Shown here piece after piece: positions 9,541-13,882 of a stretch of DNA of 13,882 nt. The position numbers and the translations under genes are program-made. The number at the start of each line of letters is the position of its first letter. The stretch's first letter is position 1. Source of the stretch: Monoraphidium neglectum (lineage: Eukaryota > Chlorophyta > Chlorophyceae > Sphaeropleales > Selenastraceae); the NCBI RefSeq assembly GCF_000611645.1, contig NW_014013077.1, positions 1-13,882 on the forward strand. The letters run 5' to 3'. A model generated the notes under the pieces. That model worked only from the letters and a program-made list of their open reading frames with translations. It did no database searches and had not been told where the DNA came from.

Positions 9541-10822
9541 CCACCTCCAACAGCAACATCAGGGCAAGACGCTCCGCAGGATTCAGGGACCTGGTAAGTG
9601 CATCCGCTCGCCGCCTGCCCTCAGGCCTGGCCACCCCAGATGAGCGCCGCCACCAGCACATCAGGGCAGCGGCAGCCACTCTCTTGGCCGTTGTAGCCGT
9701 ATGGGATGCTGGGCCGCAGGAGCAGCCTCGCCCTGCCAGGGACCAGCCAGCAAGGCAGGCGTCCCTCCTCGCCCTGGGCAGTGCCGTCCGCCGGCCAGCT
9801 GCCTTTTTGGCGCTGCTGCGCGCGGCCGGCGACGACGAAGCGGAAGCAGAAGCTGATGCGCAGCTGGTGCCCCGCAGGGCACCAAGAGGCCTCCTGGCTG
9901 TTGTGGATCTGGCGATCAAGTGGGGCGCCTATGGCGGGCATGCAGCAGGTGGCTTGCATGAGACCGACCCGCGCGTTGCAGAGGCATGGCGGGGCAGCGA
10001 GGCGGCAGCCGCCGCGGCGCTGGCGCCGCTGCTGGCGGCACCCGCACTATGTGGCGTCGCGTCAGCCAGCGTCCGAGGCACGCCCACCGGTGCGGCCGGA
10101 AGGGTGGTCGCAATGCGGACGGCGCTCACGATGTGCCAACTCATCGGCGGCCTCTCCCGTGAGATCCTGCGGCACCCGGCCGGCGCGCGTGCCGTGGCCG
10201 CCGGCGTTAGCGCGGACGCCGACGCCAGTGTCGCGTCGGCGGCGGTCGAGCTGCTGGGAGACGCCGTCATTCACGGCGGCGGCAACGAGGTGGCAGCCTG
10301 CTGCGACGCAGGGGCGGTCGCCGGCCTCCTGCGTGTCGCCGCGCGCCGCGGCTGCGGACGTGGGCGGTGGCGCAAGGAGATGCCCAACCATTTGGTCGAG
10401 ACGGCGGCGACGGTCTTGGCCGCCATTTCAGAGGCAGATTTGCAGGCCGGCCAGCCGTCGCGTGTTGCGGCCGCGCCCGCCTCGGCGGCGGCGCTCGTCG
10501 CGGGCCTGCGGGCCAGCCTGTCAGACCTGCAGCAGACCAGCCCCTTCCTCTTCGCGGGCTGCACGGCGTCTGAGCTGGCAATCACTGCCTTCCTCACCGC
10601 GCAAGCCAACCCGCCAGGGGGCGCCGCGTGGGCGACCACCTTTGTGCAGCTGGGCGTGCCGCAGGTGCTGATGCAAATCCTGCAATCGCTCAAGCCCTCT
10701 GCCAGCGGTGAGGGTTGCATGTGGCCGCCGTTGTGGCCGGCGTCGGTTGCGGCAGCACTGTACTTGTTTGCCTCTCCAAACCTGATTGCGGAGTTGCCAG
10801 CTGCCGCAGCAGCAATGGCGGG

Positions 10823-10888
<66 letters not shown>

Positions 10889-11969
10889 GCGGCAGCAGCA
10901 GCAGGATGGAAATGACGTCAAGGCCGATGGCGACGCCAGCAGCAGCCAGCAAGGTGCTGCAGCCGCGTTTGGGTGCGACAACGGCGGCGCGCGCAGCCGG
11001 CAGATGCGGGCGGCGGCCGCGGTCGCCTTGGTGGGCGCAGGCCCCGAGTCTGCTCATCCCCTGTGCCGCCTGGCTGCTGCCTGCCCCGGAAGCCGCGGCA
11101 ACCTGGCTGTGGTGCCAGGGCTGCTGAGTGCAGTGTCGCGCACCGCAAGGGGCGTGGTTGGAATGGACGCACACGGGGTCAACGCGTCATGGCTCTCGCA
11201 GCGCACGCTGGGCTTGCTGGCAGCAGCTGTCGTGCCGCTGGAGCACCTGCCAGGTTATGCGCACGCGTACGCAGCCAGGCAGCGAGCGGACTTTGCATCA
11301 CAGCCACCTCTACCTTCCGCTTTTCTGGAGGGGCGCGTGGCTGTGGATGGACTGCTGAGGTGCATTATCAGCCACAGTAGCAGCCAGGGTGCTGCCTCCC
11401 AGGCAAAAGAGGCCCTGGCGGTCATAGTGGATCTGACGCAAGGAGAGGAACAGGTGCAGCAGCAGCGGCAGCAGCAGCGGCAGCGGCAGCAGCAGCAGCA
11501 GCAGCAAAAGCAGCAGCAGGAGTGCGGGCAGCAGCTCAAAAAGCACGATGATCAGGAGCAACAAAAGCAGCAGGAGCAGGAGGACCATCGTCAGCAAGGC
11601 TTGCCCGACACAGAGGCGGAGCGGCGCATGCCAGGGCGGGCGGGAGACGGTCAGGGGCAGGAGGAGCAGAACCCCCACACCCCTGCAGCAGAGCGCCAGG
11701 CAGGCCCAGCAAGCATGGCGCCCGTCATGGCATCCGGCCCCAGCGGGCCCAAGCAGCACCACGCCTGCGCCGTGTGCGGCAGGACGGCGCGCGAGGGCGC
11801 CATGCTGCGGCGCTGCGCGGGCTGTGGCCGTGTCACGGGAACGCGGTACTGCAGCCAGGAGTGCTGCAGGACAGACTGGGTGGTGAGGGGACACCGCGCG
11901 GTGTGCGAGGCGGCGCGGCGTGGCGGCGGCAGCAGCAGCAGCGGTCAGCCGAAGGGTGTTGGTGCATGA
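9145..11969 (+). CDS. Unit C: polyQ-MYND gene with a -1 frame change after polyQ 1 (broken, or spliced)
   Basis: The start at ATG 9145 (MQPAMGSV) is fixed by an upstream in-frame stop. The first frame covers the N-terminal helical segment and 19 Gln, then ends at TAA 9595-9597 after QDAPQDSGTW. Homology resumes in another frame at about LPSGLATPDE and stays open for about 790 codons to TGA 11969: armadillo-like region (AAVELLGDAVIHGGG), polyQ 2, second helical part, Gln-rich linker and MYND finger (11766-11906) with all ligands. Against B the junction is one base shorter. The simplest reading is a recent frameshift. However, the stop lies in a perfect GTAAGT donor at 9594, and joining it to the CAG ending at 9664 would remove 71 bp, restore frame and delete about 20 residues. 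I list it as coding because everything else is intact; which reading is right is open. Confidence 0.6.
9481..9537 (+). repeat. PolyQ tract 1 of unit C, 19 CAG codons
   Basis: Pure CAG run after CCGCCGCCGCCG. It lies upstream of the frame change, so it is translated as Gln. Confidence 0.92.
10827..10904 (+). repeat. PolyQ tract 2 of unit C
   Basis: Twenty CAG, two CGG (Arg), then four CAG, following MAGE. This is the same insertion point as in A and B. Confidence 0.9.
11457..11519 (+). repeat. Gln/Arg-rich tract 3 of unit C
   Basis: CAG codons broken by four CGG and an AAG, leading into a Gln/Glu/Lys linker before the MYND finger. Confidence 0.85.
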
Positions 11970-12032
11970 TTATGTATGACAGTCTGCATACATTTGCCTT
12001 GTCGAGCTTCGTGTATGCCGGCAGCATGTGGT

Positions 12033-12037
12033 TGTAA
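12033..12037 (+). promoter_or_regulatory. TGTAA polyadenylation motif, unit C
   Basis: Same position relative to the stop as in unit A and the same surrounding GCAGCATGT sequence. Confidence 0.6.
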
Positions 12038-12128
12038 GGTCTTGTGTGCATGTTATTGTGCGCGCCCTTTTCCCTGGCCGCCGTCCCTGCATGCCCTGCA
12101 TTCATCGTAACGCAACGAATCTGCGTGG

Positions 12129-12217
12129 GTAAGCCACTGCACCCTGTTGTTGTATGCAACAGATAAGCCAGCACCGCCGTCAGGGGAGCGGTTGTACTTG
12201 CCGGGTGTGCGTTTCAG
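12129..12217 (+). other. Putative 5'-leader intron, unit D
   Basis: 89 bp from GTAAGC at 12129 to TTTCAG at 12217, matching the candidates in the other units. Confidence 0.35.
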
Positions 12218-12518
12218 GGCGTGCCGCAGCTACCAGCCTGCTGCGTTCGTCTTGCCTGCTCACAGGTGTGTCTCTGTGGCGGGGGGCGAAGAGCAGGCGG
12301 GGTGCCCACTCGGTAGGGCAGAGCAGGGAGTTCCTCAGGCGTGTTGTGAGAGCCAACTGAAGTGGCCCCTGCCAAGGGCAGTGACCGCCTGCTCATAATC
12401 ACTCTGCGGAATGGTCGGTTTCCTCAACTTTCACAAGTTGCAGGAGGAGGCGCCCTTTCAATCATCTAGCCTGTTATATAACGAGGCCTCAGATCATCCG
12501 AGGTGCGACGTCCGAACA

Positions 12519-12856
12519 ATGCAGCCCGCCATGGAGTCCGTACTCACCGATTTTTTGGGCGATCTGGATCGTGGTGACTCCACAGCAGCAAGCCAGGCGT
12601 GTGATGAGCTGCAAGTGGCCCAGGCTCGCGGATTGCAGGTGTCTTCGCAAGACGCGATGCGTCTGCTGCGCCACGCCTGCTGCCTCGAGGGCGGCATCTT
12701 CAGGGTTGCCTGCGCCTGGGTTGCCTACAGGGCAGTCGATGTATTGCTGAGGACCGCGCCCGCCGCTGCCGCGCCTCTGCGGTCCGAGGCGTCGGTGCGC
12801 ATTGTCATCAACGCGCTCGACGCCCTGTGGCAGCAGATGCCGCCGCAGCCGCAGCC

Positions 12857-12927
<71 letters not shown>

Positions 12928-13882
12928 CGTCTCCAACAGCAACATCAGTGCGAGGCGCACCGCACAGCCCAGCGCCCTCGTCAGGCGCATCCGCACACAG
13001 CCTGCCCTCAGGCCTGGCCACCCCAGACGAGCGCCGCCATCAGCACATGAGGGCGGCGGCAGCCACCCTCGTGGCAATCACAGCCGCCTGGGCTGGTGCG
13101 CCACAGGGCGATCTGTGCCACGCCGAAGCGAGCCGGCGCGCGTCCCTGCTTGCCGTGGGCAGTGCCTTCCGCCGGCCAGGCGCACTTCTGGCACTCCTGC
13201 GTGCGGCTGGTGATGACGGAGCAGAGGCAGAAGCTGACGGGCAGATCGGGCCGGGGCCATCCATGGGAAGCGTCCTAGCTGTTGTGGATCTGGTAATCAA
13301 TGTGGGCGCTCCTGGCGGCCATGTTTCGGATTCTGCACAAATTCCTGGACCCCCCGTCGGCGAGGCGTGGCAGGGCCACGAGGCGGCGGCCGCCGCGGTG
13401 CTGGCGCCGCTGCTGGCGGCGCCCCCGCTCGGCGGCGTGGCTATGGGCGTCCGAGCCGCGCCAGGCGGCTCGGTGCGGAGGCCGGTCGCGATGCGGACGG
13501 CGTTTACGATGTGTAAGAAAATCAAGGGCCTCTCCCGTGAGATCCTGCGGCACCCGGCCGGCGCGCGGGCCGTCGCCACCGGCGTCAGCGCGGACGCCGA
13601 TTACGGCATCGCAGTGGCGGCGGTCCGGCTGCTATCAGACGCGGTCGAAGGAGGCGGCGGCGCGGAGGTGGCAGCCTGCTGTGATGCGGGGGCGATCGCC
13701 GGCCTCCTGCGAATTGCCGCACACCGTGGCTGCGGACGCCGGCGGTGGTGCAGGGAAATGCCCGCCGATTTGGTCGAGGTGGCGGCTATGGCCTTGAACA
13801 CTGTTACAGGGGCAGATTTGCGCGCCTGCCAGCCATCACGCGTTGCGGCCGCACCCGCCTCAGCGGCGGCGCTCATGGCGGG
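12519..13882 (+). CDS. Unit D: polyQ-MYND family gene, 5' half only (runs off the window)
   Basis: Translated from ATG 12519 (MQPAMESVLTDFLGDLDRGD), this frame is open for 454 codons to the right edge. It has the helical N-terminus almost identical to C, WQQMPP, Pro/Gln alternation then 23 Gln (residues about 114-136), LPSGLATPDE, and the armadillo-like region (about 360-420, ACCDAGAIAGLLR). It is more divergent from the others after about residue 240: INVGAPGGHVSDSAQIPGPP replaces KWGAYGGHAAGGLHETDPRV of C, and AAVRLLSDAVE replaces AAVELLGDAVI. The MYND finger, if present, is outside the window. No frameshift is seen at the places where A and C are broken, so D could be a second functional copy. 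Function as for unit B, by homology. Confidence 0.8.
12858..12926 (+). repeat. PolyQ tract 1 of unit D, 23 CAG codons
   Basis: Pure CAG run preceded by CCGCAGCCGCAGCCG and followed by ACGTCTCC (Thr-Ser). Confidence 0.92.

Larger units (their letters stand above)
11970..12518 (+). promoter_or_regulatory. 3' region of unit C and leader of unit D
   Basis: Closely similar to 8604-9144. TGTAA at 12033-12037 lies 64 bp after the C stop, as in A. Unlike the other leaders, D carries TTATATAA at about 12474-12481, some 38 bp before the start codon. That is close to the ATG for a TATA box unless the mRNA leader is very short, and it would be downstream of the putative leader intron. Small ORFs here are not frame-conserved. 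Confidence 0.45.
1845..13882 (+). repeat. Tandem array of four polyQ-MYND gene units (A-D), period about 3.4 kb
   Basis: Four direct repeats share both coding and flanking sequence. The common ATG lies at 2282, 5730, 9157 and 12531, giving spacings of 3448, 3427 and 3374 bp; much of the difference lies in CAG tract length. The left edge is visible near 1845, where similarity between the first leader and the later ones begins (CCCTG followed by ATGCGCTGCGTTGA in A and B). The right edge is outside the window, inside unit D. Duplicated leaders and 3' regions show that whole genes were copied in DNA rather than as processed mRNA. Copy number beyond the window is unknown. Confidence 0.9.

Noticed and set aside
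9594..9624. A 31 bp intron in unit C (GTAAGT to CCTCAG)
   Set aside because: It looks tidy, but it is too short for ordinary splicing and does not bring the downstream frame into register.

Overview
The window looks like nuclear DNA of a GC-rich green alga (Chlorophyta). It has GC-rich third codon positions, GT-AG introns in the first gene, TGTAA-type polyadenylation motifs after two of the stop codons, and long in-frame CAG (polyglutamine) tracts in proteins with alanine-rich helical regions. The lineage is an inference; nothing here fixes a genus. All supported genes are on the + strand.

Layout. Positions 1-982 hold the 3' end of an unrecognised gene with two introns. Positions 983 to about 1845 show no supportable gene. 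From about 1845 to the right edge runs a head-to-tail array of one gene family with a period of about 3.4 kb. It has three complete units (A, B, C) and the first half of a fourth (D). The shared ATG (start of Met-Glu/Gly-Ser-Val) lies at 2282, 5730, 9157 and 12531. Each unit has a 400-700 bp leader, a single long coding stretch of about 960 codons, and a short 3' region. Duplication therefore carried the promoter/leader along with the coding region.

The encoded protein, read most clearly from the intact copy B, has an N-terminal helical segment, polyQ tract 1, a long Ala/Leu-rich region with at least one armadillo-like repeat, polyQ tract 2, a second helical segment, a Gln/Glu-rich linker with polyQ tract 3, and a C-terminal MYND zinc finger with all eight zinc ligands in place. 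MYND fingers usually bind short proline-containing peptides, so a scaffold or co-regulator role is likely, but it is inferred from the family only.

Only B is open from start to stop. A has a 12-G tract that changes frame and a TAG codon at the end of a polyQ tract. C has a one-base length change just after polyQ 1 that shifts frame, and at the same spot a perfect GTAAGT donor whose use with a nearby CAG would restore the frame. D is open as far as the window goes. The copies are mosaics (C resembles D at the 5' end, A in the middle and B at the 3' end), which suggests gene conversion or unequal crossover. The combination of a young array, CAG tracts and a G-run makes this a locus expected to change rapidly.
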